From Lentisphaerae bacterium GWF2_49_21 (GTDB lineage: Bacteria; Verrucomicrobiota; Lentisphaeria; Victivallales; GWF2-50-93), in assembly GCA_001804805.1 (NCBI GenBank), contig MHBH01000024.1, positions 106 to 33,772 on the forward strand: DNA of 33,667 nucleotides. Direction: 5' to 3'. This document shows positions 24,978-33,373 of the stretch, piece by piece. Every line of letters begins with the position of its first letter. The stretch's first letter is position 1. The position numbers and the translations under genes were made by a program. The notes under the pieces were generated by a model, which saw nothing but the letters and a program-made list of their open reading frames with translations, searched no databases and was not told the origin of the DNA.

Positions 24978-27900
24978 TCAATAAAGCATCCTTAACTTTT
25001 CCAGATCCAGATATCTTGTCGAAGACAGGACTGTGTCGGCCTCATATAGATCAATCTTGTATCCGATCCCCATGCTCTTAGTTCCGGCGTTAACCGCCGC
25101 CGCGATCCCAGCCTGGGCATCCTCGACGACAACGCAGTTTTCCGGCCTGACCTTGAGCTTTGACGCCGCTAGAAGTACCCCTTCAGGGTCCGGCTTGGAA
25201 CGCTTGACATCATTTCCAGTGACAACAACGTCGAAATATTTCACCACCTTGAGCTTCTCCAGTATCAGCTGGCTGTTCTTGCTTGCCGAACACAGGGCTA
25301 TCTTTATCTTGTCCTTCCTCAGCTCCTCGAGAAGTTCCGGTATCCCGGGGAGAAGATTGTCCGGAGTTATATGGTCAAGCATCTTGACATAGGTCTTGTT
25401 CTTCCTGTCCGCCAGCTCTTCCATCTCCTTGTCGGAATATTTCCTGCTGCTTCTTTCCATGATGATCTTAAGGCTGTCCATCCGGCTCACGCCCTTGAGG
25501 CGTTCATTGATCCGTTCGTCGAAGTAGATCCCCTCCTTTTCAGCAAGTTCCTTCCAGGCAAGGAAATGATATTTGGCGGTATCGACAATGACGCCGTCGA
25601 GGTCGAAGATCACCGCCTGCAGCTTCGGACGCTTCAGGAAGTTTTCATCCAGCGGGACCGACAGGGATTTCCCAGTAAGCGTATAATCCTTCCCCTTGAT
25701 TTGCACCTTGACATCATTTCCTCTGGCTATCTGGTAGATGGCCTGTTTCTTATCGACTTTGACCTGGATAACGCTTCCCTTGTAGGCGACTCTAAAAGAA
25801 TAATCCTTCCAGTCTTCAGGCACAATCGGATTGAAACTGATGGATTCATCGGTGACTGACATCCCTCCGAAACCGAAAACTATATTTGCCCAGCTCCCGG
25901 CCATTGAGGAGATGTGCAATCCTTCATGTGTGCTTTTGTTAAGGTCGTCAAGATCAAGCCGCGATGCCCAGAGGTAATAGGCATACGCCTGGGCATATCG
26001 CCCGATTTCACATGCCAGGATCGAATGGATGCACGGGGAAAGAGATGATGAATGGGCGGTACGCTGCTCGTAGAAACGGTAGTTGTTCCTCTTCTGTTCA
26101 ATAGTGAACTTATCCCGGTGGAAGAATATCGCAAGAAGAGTGTCGGGCTGCTTGACCATGTCGGTCTTGTACCATTTCTCCACCGTCCAGTGCCTTTCAA
26201 TAGGTATGTCCTTTTCGGGATCAAGCTGTTCACGGGTGAACGGCTCCATTGAAAGGAACATGTCGTCCTGGGGGAATATCTTGAATTTTTCATCGTAGTT
26301 CAGGATCATCTTCCCGGCGATCTGCCGCCAGGTGAAAAGCTCATCAGGATCCAATGTTATCTTGGATACCAGAGAATCAAGGTTCTGCGGTGATTCGACA
26401 GACATCCTGTCCACCACCTGGGCGGCATATTCAAGAACCCATTTCGCCATGTAGTTCGTGTAGAAGTTATTGTTCGTCCAGATATGCCATTCGTCCGGAC
26501 CCGTGACACGGTTCAGAGCATATCCGTCCCTGTAAGGAATAAAGCAGGCCCGGTCGGCCCAGAAACGCGCCTGTTCGACCAGCACCTCAGCTCCTTTTGT
26601 GAACAGATATTCGTTGTCTCCTGTAGCCCTGACATACTGGTATAATGCGAATGGTATTATTGCGTTGATGTGGATTTCAGAAAATACCAGGTCCCAGACG
26701 ACGCAGTCTTCAGTCCCATCAATCGTCGTAAACGGATAGACTGCACCTTGATAGCGGAGTTCGCGGGCACGGGACCGTGCGGCATCAAGAGTGTTATATC
26801 GGAATTCAAGGAGACGTTTTGCCGCTTCAGGATTTGTGTATAGATAGAACGGCACGCAGTAGCTTTCAGTATCCCAGAACGCCCGGCCATCATAGACTTC
26901 TCCTGTCATCCCCTTTGCCCCGATGTTCAGATAAGCATCACTTCCGCGGTAGGTGTTGAGAAGCTGGAAAAGGCAATATCGAATCCCCTGTTGCGCGGAT
27001 ATATCGCCGTTGATCTCCACATCCATGTCGTCCCAGACTTTTTTCATGCAGCTGGAATGCCTTGCCTTCAAACCATCATAATTGATCTTTGTCACCGAGT
27101 CAATGCGTTTCTTGCTGTTGGTCTTTATGAAATCAAGGATTTCCTGTTCATCTTTCGCATCGACCTCAATTCCAGACTCATCTTTGACGATAAGCCCATG
27201 CGGATATCCTGCGTCACGGCTGTTCCAGACGGAAACAATCCTGCTGAAAACATATTCCCTCCCTTTTTCAGGAGTGAATGAAATCATGCACTCGACTGTT
27301 TTTTCACGGACAGAATATTTTCCCTCTGATTTTTTAAGATTCGGATCCTTCAGGATTACCATGTGATGGATGTAATACTGCCCGGTTGAACGGATTTTCA
27401 TGATCAGCGACATCTCATCCGCCTTTGAAACTGCTGAAACCTTGTCTGAATGTATCCCGGTCTTTGTCACTTCAGTCTGGTTGCCTTTCGTAGCATCCAG
27501 CTGGAATGAAAGGCTCACGGTCTTCTGGTGGTTCAAGGCCTTGATCGAGATCTTCTGGGCGCCAAGACGCCGGTCATCCAGGCTTAAAAACCGTTCCCAC
27601 CGGAGCTGGGTCCTGTGCCCCGAACCTGTGACAAATACAAGTTCCCTGCAGAGAACGGCCGTCTTCATGTCCAATGTCCGGGAGTAACTTTCAAATTTAG
27701 AGGAATCCATCTGGAATGCTTCGCCGTCGACTTCGACAATTATTTTCAGCCAGTTGGTCGTATGGGCCATGGAATTCATGTAGCTTGGGAATCCGACCCG
27801 TTTCCACTCGAAGCATGTCTTCTCCTTGAAATACATGCCTCCGACATAGCATCCTTCGAGGGTGTTACCCTTCAATCCCTCTTCGAAAATCCCCCTTGTC

Positions 27901-28022
27901 CCCATGTATTCGTTGGCAAGGGAGAAGATTGATTCGGCGACCTTGTTTTTCCCGGGATCGAATTTCTCCTCGATTATTAGCCAGGGATCTTCCTTGAATA
28001 ATTTCACGGTGCTGCAATTCAT
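24978..28022 (-). CDS. GH65 disaccharide phosphorylase fused to beta-phosphoglucomutase
   Basis: The protein has 1014 residues in two enzymes. Residues about 10-790 are a GH65 phosphorylase with AKGMTGEVYDGRAFWDTE, GAVYPFTTIDGTED, catalytic acid Glu511 in VTGPDEWH, and the phosphate-site sequence MVKQPDTLL. GH65 phosphorylases split trehalose, maltose, kojibiose, nigerose or related alpha-glucosides with inversion, giving beta-glucose-1-phosphate; the exact substrate cannot be read here. Residues about 800-1014 are a HAD-family beta-phosphoglucomutase: nucleophile Asp807 and Asp809 in FDLDGVIVDT, CSASKNS, KPDPEGVLLA and VVEDAQAGIAAA. The fusion would channel the product to glucose-6-phosphate. 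There is no signal peptide. The ATG at 28022 with GAGGA six bases upstream is preferred to the adjacent GTG. The GntR-type gene follows after 15 bases. Confidence 0.93.
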   Translation of the reverse strand: MNCSTVKLFKEDPWLIIEEKFDPGKNKVAESIFSLANEYMGTRGIFEEGLKGNTLEGCYVGGMYFKEKTCFEWKRVGFPSYMNSMAHTTNWLKIIVEVDGEAFQMDSSKFESYSRTLDMKTAVLCRELVFVTGSGHRTQLRWERFLSLDDRRLGAQKISIKALNHQKTVSLSFQLDATKGNQTEVTKTGIHSDKVSAVSKADEMSLIMKIRSTGQYYIHHMVILKDPNLKKSEGKYSVREKTVECMISFTPEKGREYVFSRIVSVWNSRDAGYPHGLIVKDESGIEVDAKDEQEILDFIKTNSKKRIDSVTKINYDGLKARHSSCMKKVWDDMDVEINGDISAQQGIRYCLFQLLNTYRGSDAYLNIGAKGMTGEVYDGRAFWDTESYCVPFYLYTNPEAAKRLLEFRYNTLDAARSRARELRYQGAVYPFTTIDGTEDCVVWDLVFSEIHINAIIPFALYQYVRATGDNEYLFTKGAEVLVEQARFWADRACFIPYRDGYALNRVTGPDEWHIWTNNNFYTNYMAKWVLEYAAQVVDRMSVESPQNLDSLVSKITLDPDELFTWRQIAGKMILNYDEKFKIFPQDDMFLSMEPFTREQLDPEKDIPIERHWTVEKWYKTDMVKQPDTLLAIFFHRDKFTIEQKRNNYRFYEQRTAHSSSLSPCIHSILACEIGRYAQAYAYYLWASRLDLDDLNKSTHEGLHISSMAGSWANIVFGFGGMSVTDESISFNPIVPEDWKDYSFRVAYKGSVIQVKVDKKQAIYQIARGNDVKVQIKGKDYTLTGKSLSVPLDENFLKRPKLQAVIFDLDGVIVDTAKYHFLAWKELAEKEGIYFDERINERLKGVSRMDSLKIIMERSSRKYSDKEMEELADRKNKTYVKMLDHITPDNLLPGIPELLEELRKDKIKIALCSASKNSQLILEKLKVVKYFDVVVTGNDVKRSKPDPEGVLLAASKLKVRPENCVVVEDAQAGIAAAVNAGTKSMGIGYKIDLYEADTVLSSTRYLDLEKLRMLY

Positions 28023-28125
28023 CACAGTTCCTCTTTCATTATAGAAAATTAAACCCTATATCTATATCAAATTCTGTAAAAAAAAAGGAGTCAACCGAGC
28101 TGATTTCAAAAATACGAAGAACATT

Positions 28126-28168
28126 TGTAAATATTCACTGAACTATGTTCGTTCAGTAAATATTTACA
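28126..28168. promoter_or_regulatory. Large inverted repeat upstream of GH65-PGM, candidate operator
   Basis: The arms TGTAAATATTCACTGAAC (28126-28143) and GTTCAGTAAATATTTACA (28151-28168) match at 17 of 18 positions around a 7-base spacer. The right arm also contains a perfect 12-bp palindrome GTAAATATTTAC (28156-28167). It lies about 105-145 bases upstream of the GH65-PGM start, in a 226-base gap without genes. It is a likely regulator-binding site, possibly for the GntR-type protein. Confidence 0.6.
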
Positions 28169-28213
28169 TCTAATAAAAAGAGTGATTTTGCATTTTATTT
28201 TTAGTACGGATTA

Positions 28214-28233
28214 AGTAAACGACATAGTTTACT
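28214..28233. promoter_or_regulatory. Second inverted repeat upstream of GH65-PGM
   Basis: AGTAAAC-GACATA-GTTTACT is a perfect 7-bp inverted repeat. Its right part continues as GTTTACTGAA, sharing the TTTACTGAA core with the larger inverted repeat about 50 bases away, which suggests a second site for the same regulator. It is placed just after the GH35 stop (28249). Confidence 0.5.
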
Positions 28234-28248
28234 GAATACGTACATTCC

Positions 28249-30552
28249 TCAGATCTGATTTATGATAACTGCTTTCCTTTGGCAGGCAACCACCTTTATC
28301 GAGAGAAATCTAAGCCGCTCTCCCTCCCCTCCGGCATCTTTCATTGCAGCCATGCTTGTGTATTCCACCTTGGAACTGTTTTTACGCAGAGGTGTAATAA
28401 TAATCACCAGTTCACTTTTCAACAGGTCCGTAGCAAAACGCCTTAAGCCAATCTCCCATGTCTTCCCATTCCAGAAATTGTCATGTATCAGCTTCCCATC
28501 CAAATAGGCGCTTCCAGTATCTCCAATGTAGTTTATCTGCAGATACAAATCTTCCGATCCCTTGAATGCATCGTTAGGAAACTTCAATGAAACTTTCCCT
28601 TCGGATATCTTCTTGATCTTCAAATTCACGAATCTTCTGGGAACTGAAATGACTTGCCTCTGGAATATTCCATCCCTTTTAATTTCCCAGCCTGCAAGCT
28701 TCCTGTCCAAAGGGGGATATACTGAAAAATCCATTTCCTCGGTGGCAACATCATAAATCTCAATTTTCTTTTTACTGAAAAGCAGGCCGTTTTCTGAAAT
28801 GAACACCCTTTCCTGACCTGCGAATTCAGCCTTCCAGAAATTTCTAGACTGCTCATCTGTCAGAACAGTAACGAGAACTCTTCTGCCGTCTTTGAGCGTA
28901 AAATCCAATAAGTTATCTGTTCCTGCGTGGCACGTTATTATTGCAGTGCCTCCAATATCATTTCTTTTCCCATGATATATTTTCAGTCCTGAAAATATCG
29001 CAAAATTTATTGCGAGTTCCGCAGGAAATCCTTCAGGGGCAAAGAAGAAATAATGAGGAGTTCCCTTTAGATCAATTTTGGCGAGGGGTTGTACTGTCGC
29101 AGATTTGAGAAGAAGGCCGCCCAAATCCAGATTGAACGGAAGTATCGCACATTTTCCCTTCTTCAAAGTCAATCCATTGCCACCCGGAGGGAAGATCAGT
29201 ATCTCTTTCCCTGTATTTACTTTGAACACAAGGTTCTTCAAATCGCACATTTCAGCATGATCCTGGAAGTTGTTCAGGAACAGGAAGCCTGAATCGTCCT
29301 TTGCTCGTACCGACCAACGCGGAGTCCTAGTGTCCTCAGCCTTCATAGATTTCAATTTCCCAGGTATCGAAGTCTGCATCGGAGCCAGAATTTCACCAAA
29401 TTCCTTTAGAAAAATGAATTGTCGCCGGAGCATCCCATAATGAGGCCTTCTGCGGCCAAACTCGCTAAGCGGCGCCTGGAAGTCATAGGAAATCCGCGGA
29501 CATCTGTGCTCGTTGAAAAACGAATGATTCCCTATAGGGTTTGAACCTCCATGATAGACGTAGTACCCCATCATGTTCGAACCGCTTCCGAGCTGGACTA
29601 CATGCATGGCCTCCACGCTTTCAGGTGGAACGACCGGACGGTTCTTGTAGAAAGGCTGCATTCCACCTCCAATCTCACAGCATGCGAAAGGAACACTGTC
29701 AGTCCTGTATTCCGCTTTCCGGTTCCGCATGTCCTGGAACAGGAAAAATCCCGACGGTCCCTGGCTGGAAGGATCATCCAGCCACGCATAATAGCCATAA
29801 CCTCCGAACATCGGAAGGAATTCCTTTATGTCTATTGGCGAACCTCCCCATCCTGTGCTGGCATGCAGCGGGACATCCATGCCTGCAGAGATGGCTGACT
29901 TCTTGAGTACCTTCATATGGCTGATCCCGTCAGAGCCGACTGGTGTGTAAAGCATGCCTGTATTATGCGTGGTCTCCCAGGGAGCCGCACTCGACATGAA
30001 TTCATTTTCGCATTGAATGCCTATTATCGGACCTCCATCCTTGAAAGTCAGCCCCTTCAACTGCTTCCCTATTTGATTGTAAAGACGTTTAACATAGAAA
30101 AGATATTTTGGATCATTGCGCCTGACCTCAAAGGATCTTCCAAAAAGCCAGTCCGGCATCCCTCCGTTCCTTGCCTCTCCATGGCAGAACGGCCCCATGC
30201 GCATGATCACCCAGAGACCATGCTTTTTACAGAGTTCTACGAAGCGTCGGACATTCCTACGTCCTGTCCAGTCAAACACGCCCTCCTCCTCCTCGTGATG
30301 AATCCAGAAGGCATATGTCGGAACGATGTCCACGCCGCCGGCCTTGATCTTCCGAATTTCGTCTTCCCACAAATCGGCAGGATATCTAGAATACTGAAAT
30401 TCCCCCATTGAAGGCAGCCAGGGCCTGCCATTGAATTCCAGATAAAGGCTGTTCATCGCTATCGTCCCGCCGTTCCTGCTTCTGCCGCTGAAGATCTTTT
30501 TGGCGAGTGAAATATTCTTCCTCTTTGGAAGAGTTATCGATTGGATATTCAT
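28249..30552 (-). CDS. Glycoside hydrolase family 35 (beta-galactosidase-like)
   Basis: The protein has 767 residues with no signal peptide. The N-terminal TIM barrel has the family start FNGRPWLPSMGEFQYSRYP (about 40-58), the motif VIMRMGPFCHGEARNGGMPD, acid/base Glu184 in GIQCENEF, and nucleophile Glu293 in ACCEIGGGM. Family members release terminal beta-galactosyl residues from oligosaccharides. The C-terminal region (about 400-767) is beta-rich and includes a galactose-binding-like segment (LYLQINYIGDTGSAYLDGK). A later in-frame ATG at residue 33 could be the true start, as the first 30 residues are basic and not conserved in my recollection of the family. The upstream neighbour on the same strand is the uncharacterised 561-residue protein. 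Confidence 0.9.
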   Translation of the reverse strand: MNIQSITLPKRKNISLAKKIFSGRSRNGGTIAMNSLYLEFNGRPWLPSMGEFQYSRYPADLWEDEIRKIKAGGVDIVPTYAFWIHHEEEEGVFDWTGRRNVRRFVELCKKHGLWVIMRMGPFCHGEARNGGMPDWLFGRSFEVRRNDPKYLFYVKRLYNQIGKQLKGLTFKDGGPIIGIQCENEFMSSAAPWETTHNTGMLYTPVGSDGISHMKVLKKSAISAGMDVPLHASTGWGGSPIDIKEFLPMFGGYGYYAWLDDPSSQGPSGFFLFQDMRNRKAEYRTDSVPFACCEIGGGMQPFYKNRPVVPPESVEAMHVVQLGSGSNMMGYYVYHGGSNPIGNHSFFNEHRCPRISYDFQAPLSEFGRRRPHYGMLRRQFIFLKEFGEILAPMQTSIPGKLKSMKAEDTRTPRWSVRAKDDSGFLFLNNFQDHAEMCDLKNLVFKVNTGKEILIFPPGGNGLTLKKGKCAILPFNLDLGGLLLKSATVQPLAKIDLKGTPHYFFFAPEGFPAELAINFAIFSGLKIYHGKRNDIGGTAIITCHAGTDNLLDFTLKDGRRVLVTVLTDEQSRNFWKAEFAGQERVFISENGLLFSKKKIEIYDVATEEMDFSVYPPLDRKLAGWEIKRDGIFQRQVISVPRRFVNLKIKKISEGKVSLKFPNDAFKGSEDLYLQINYIGDTGSAYLDGKLIHDNFWNGKTWEIGLRRFATDLLKSELVIIITPLRKNSSKVEYTSMAAMKDAGGEGERLRFLSIKVVACQRKAVIINQI

Positions 30553-30619
30553 TTTCTATCTTTCATTGTTTTTATTCTTGAATCCGTTTGTAGTCAATGT
30601 CGCAAGACATGTTCTCAAA

Positions 30620-30687
30620 GTAGGTACGTGCTTTAGCATGTACCCTCTTTGCATTCAAGAATGGGACAGGCTAAAGCCCGTCCCTAC
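30620..30687. repeat. Palindromic dispersed repeat, copy C (short form)
   Basis: This short form has GTAGGTACGTGCTTTAGC on the left and GCTAAAGCCCGTCCCTAC on the right, each half forming its own hairpin. It lacks the long middle part of copies A and B. It lies between the GH35 gene and its upstream neighbour, within a 184-base gap. Confidence 0.75.
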
Positions 30688-30736
30688 TTCCCAAGAACAG
30701 CCCTGATGGGCTTGACTACAAACAAATGCGGAACCC

Positions 30737-32422
30737 TCAATCCGGATAATTGTCTGCTGCAGACGGAACAACTAGCTTCAATCCGGCCCATTCTGCAGAA
30801 TAAATATCCTTCTTCACTCTTTTTATATTTATCTTCCCTTTAACCGGCTCCTGATCTTTTCCTATTAGTTCAAGACCCGAGACAAGCTGTACGGCTCCCA
30901 TCGTCCCGAAATTGAAACCTTTTCTTTTGCCGTGATGACAGACGGCATCGACAAAGACGATGTCCTTCTCCTTTCCAATCTCCCATTTTATCGTGTTTGG
31001 TCCAAATCTTCCGGGTGCTGCATGGATCACGGCGCGCAGTTTTCCAGCTGAAAGGACAAAGATGTCCTTTCCAATCTTCCCAACTTCCACGCCTTTTCCA
31101 GCCAATTCATACCTAAGCCTGAAATCCTTCGCTTGAAAAATATCATCCTTAGGGTGATCAAAGTGAGGATGGAAGTCACCTCGGTTGAGGATCATTGTAG
31201 TTGCTGACAGGACACGCGGCCCCTTTTGCGAATTTCGCACGAGAGCCGAACAGAAATCCTTTCCGTCATGAAGGAATCTCAGTCTTAGGCATACGGCAGG
31301 ATCTTCCTCGGTCTTCCAGTGCCCAAATACGACTCGTCGCTGATCCCACATGTCATCATGGTTAATGGAACTTAGGGCAGCAGCATCATCCATCCAAGTT
31401 GTACCAATGCGATCCCCATAAATGTTCTTCGTCTTCCTGTTTTTCTCATCGCGCCTGATGAAACGTGTCCTGAACTCAAACGGAATTGACGTAAGTCTGA
31501 CGAATCTACTCCTAAATTTCTTGGGACAAGGGAGTTCTGGAATATATGACGGTAATCTTATGTGTGCCTTTTGGAATGAAGTTTGTGCTTTGATTTCAGC
31601 ACCAGTCTGTCTGGAAATATATTTGGTTAGATTGGGGCCGATATGGTTGCTATATGCCCTTGACTGAGGTCCTCCCCACTGCTGGGTGGCAGGATGGAAA
31701 TGCTTTGAAATCACATCCCAGGCAGTCCTGCGGATCCGTTCAGCATGCTTTCTTACCATCGGATCGTTCACAAGATCCAATATTCTTTCAGCCTCTTCCA
31801 AAGCCACAAATGTATATGTCGGGCTGTTGTATTCGGTAAAAGTGCCGTGAAAGTCTATATGTTCAACTATCCTGCGAAGTCTTTCACGTCCAAAATCAAG
31901 AAGTTTCTTTTCTTTAAGAATCTCACCTGCAGCCGCAGTAACCCCTCCCCCCATGATTGCAATGTTCGTATATCCAAGATGGACATTCCTGCGGAAAATA
32001 CACCACCCGGCATGCCCAAGGGATTCACGGACCTGCGAAATCAATCCTGCAGGAAGCTTTTTGGAATGATGTCTGATGATACATGCCATCCTGGCGCCAA
32101 GGAAATCCGCCCAGTTCCAGTCGGGCGGATTCATCTTGTCCAAAGGCTCCTCAAAATACCATGACCATATGCCGTAGGTCCTGCTGAACGGATCCGTGTC
32201 CTGCAGGCTGAGTATCTTCCGGATGACCTTTTCCGCACGTGAGATCTCCTTTTTCCCTCCAGACTCCATCAGGCATATTGCATACTGCAGATTCTCCCGC
32301 GTCGAATGGACAATCACGCCGTCCGGAATCATCGTATGATATCCCGGGCTGTGGCATTTCTCTGAAATCATGGATACCTTAGAATCGAAGCACTTGCCAA
32401 ATTCTCTGAGATAATCTTGCAT
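30737..32422 (-). CDS. Uncharacterised 561-residue protein, possible (alpha/alpha) toroid carbohydrate enzyme
   Basis: I do not recognise a named family. The first half (about 1-280) is helical, with repeated helix pairs and conserved-looking aromatic/polar motifs: YGIWSWYFEEP (about 83-93), DWNWADFLGARM, LGYTNIAIMGGG (about 149-160), FTEYNSPTYTFVALEEAERI (about 195-214) and WGGPQSRAYSNH (about 249-260). The second half is beta-rich. An alpha toroid followed by a beta sandwich is the layout of heparinase-II/III-like and other polysaccharide lyases, and the EYNSPTY and SRAY segments could hold catalytic Tyr and His. No signal peptide is seen. The start is well supported by GAGGAG three bases upstream. 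It precedes the GH35 gene in the same direction, which suggests a role in sugar or glycan breakdown. Confidence 0.85.
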   Translation of the reverse strand: MQDYLREFGKCFDSKVSMISEKCHSPGYHTMIPDGVIVHSTRENLQYAICLMESGGKKEISRAEKVIRKILSLQDTDPFSRTYGIWSWYFEEPLDKMNPPDWNWADFLGARMACIIRHHSKKLPAGLISQVRESLGHAGWCIFRRNVHLGYTNIAIMGGGVTAAAGEILKEKKLLDFGRERLRRIVEHIDFHGTFTEYNSPTYTFVALEEAERILDLVNDPMVRKHAERIRRTAWDVISKHFHPATQQWGGPQSRAYSNHIGPNLTKYISRQTGAEIKAQTSFQKAHIRLPSYIPELPCPKKFRSRFVRLTSIPFEFRTRFIRRDEKNRKTKNIYGDRIGTTWMDDAAALSSINHDDMWDQRRVVFGHWKTEEDPAVCLRLRFLHDGKDFCSALVRNSQKGPRVLSATTMILNRGDFHPHFDHPKDDIFQAKDFRLRYELAGKGVEVGKIGKDIFVLSAGKLRAVIHAAPGRFGPNTIKWEIGKEKDIVFVDAVCHHGKRKGFNFGTMGAVQLVSGLELIGKDQEPVKGKINIKRVKKDIYSAEWAGLKLVVPSAADNYPD

Positions 32423-32438
32423 GGTCTCCTCGTGTGTT

Positions 32439-32488
32439 TCAATTTTTGTCGGACTCGTCAGACTGGTCAGACACGTCGGACATTTCCC
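32439..32488. repeat. Direct repeat downstream of the four-helix gene (GTCxGAC units)
   Basis: This stretch contains five spaced units of the type GTC(A/G)GAC, roughly every 8-9 bases, flanked by TTCAATTTTT on one side and ATTTCC on the other. It overlaps the last codons of the four-helix gene and encodes its Ser-Asp rich tail. A closely similar copy in the same orientation lies at 33260-33311. Confidence 0.75.
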
Positions 32489-33239
32489 TTATTCCCCTAC
32501 AATCAGGATAGCCAGAGCAACCCCAAAAGGATTTCCCGGCATTTACCCCTTTCTTTGCAGTTCGCTGGATCATTTTTTTGTCGCAAATGGGGCATACCGG
32601 AATTTGGGCAATGGAGTCCGACCTGTCAGAATTTCCAGACTCTCTCTGCTTCATCCGGGTTGCGTATAGTCTTTCGGTGAAGCCGCCATGGCTGATGAAA
32701 TCCCTGTCCTGGCTTTGAATCTGCCTATACAGCAGATATGCCGCCTGGTTTATGGCGCACAGCATTGCATTGGCAGCAATTTCAGGATCGGCCTTCGCCA
32801 CAAACTCAGGAAGCCCCAGTAATCCAGTAAGAATAATTTTCCCTTCTGCAGATCTTGGCAGATCTGATGCAATGTCATGCATGAGTCGCTTGCGCATAGC
32901 CAGCGATTTCCGGGAATCCTTCTGCCATACACTCAATCCCTGTTGAAGCAGAAAACTTTTGTAGTCCTTGGCAAGTTCATCTGAAAGGCTTGCTCTGGCG
33001 ACATTTGTCAGCTTGATCTCAGTCTTGCGCGAAGTCGCAGCAGCCCCGCTGCCCTCGCTGATGTTGCGTACGCCACTACGGGCGGCCTGCACCATCTGGT
33101 CATGGGTGCGGGAACGCTTGTCAATGAAACGGTCGCAGAAGATCACTGTGGCATCATATACCACCTCGGCTACCTTGTAACTGCGGAGTTTTTCATATCC
33201 GCCGTGCGGAAGAAGGGTGCTGCTGGGAGATTTGTTCAC
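32439..33239 (-). CDS. Four-helix-bundle 'suffix' protein with C4 zinc finger
   Basis: The protein has 266 residues. The N-terminal part (about 14-75: YEKLRSYKVAEVVYDATVIF, RTHDQMVQAARSGVRNISEG) is the four-helix-bundle domain related to the 23S rRNA intervening-sequence proteins. A longer helical region typical of the 'suffix' subfamily follows (LSDELAKDYKSFLLQQGLSVW, AANAMLCAINQAAYLL). Near 214-250 is a topoisomerase-type zinc ribbon: CPICDKKM and WGCSGYPDCRG, with four Cys. The last 14 residues (MSDVSDQSDESDKN) are encoded by a repeat. The GTG start has AGGA six bases upstream. The function of the family is unknown; nucleic-acid binding is likely. It ends 16 bases before the 561-residue protein gene. 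Confidence 0.88.
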   Translation of the reverse strand: MNKSPSSTLLPHGGYEKLRSYKVAEVVYDATVIFCDRFIDKRSRTHDQMVQAARSGVRNISEGSGAAATSRKTEIKLTNVARASLSDELAKDYKSFLLQQGLSVWQKDSRKSLAMRKRLMHDIASDLPRSAEGKIILTGLLGLPEFVAKADPEIAANAMLCAINQAAYLLYRQIQSQDRDFISHGGFTERLYATRMKQRESGNSDRSDSIAQIPVCPICDKKMIQRTAKKGVNAGKSFWGCSGYPDCRGIREMSDVSDQSDESDKN

Positions 33240-33259
33240 GTTTTTTCCTGGATCGCAAG

Positions 33260-33311
33260 TTCAAGTATTTTGTCAGACCAGTCAGACACGTCCGACTGGT
33301 CTGAAATTTCC
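33260..33311. repeat. Direct repeat upstream of the four-helix gene (GTCxGAC units)
   Basis: This region has GTCAGACCAGTCAGACACG followed by TCCGACTGGTCTGA, flanked by TTCAAGTATTT and AATTTCC. The same order of flank, units and flank is found at 32439-32488, in the same orientation. The two copies bracket the four-helix gene almost exactly. Confidence 0.75.
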
Positions 33312-33373
33312 GATTTTTCTAGAAAACCAAAGCTTTAAAAATAGCACATGTTCATTCCCATTCAACATGCAGG

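Noticed and set aside
32439-33311. Regular GTCxGAC units as a CRISPR array
   Set aside because: The units are about 7 bases with 1-2 base gaps, without unique spacers of 30 bases or more, and no cas gene is present.
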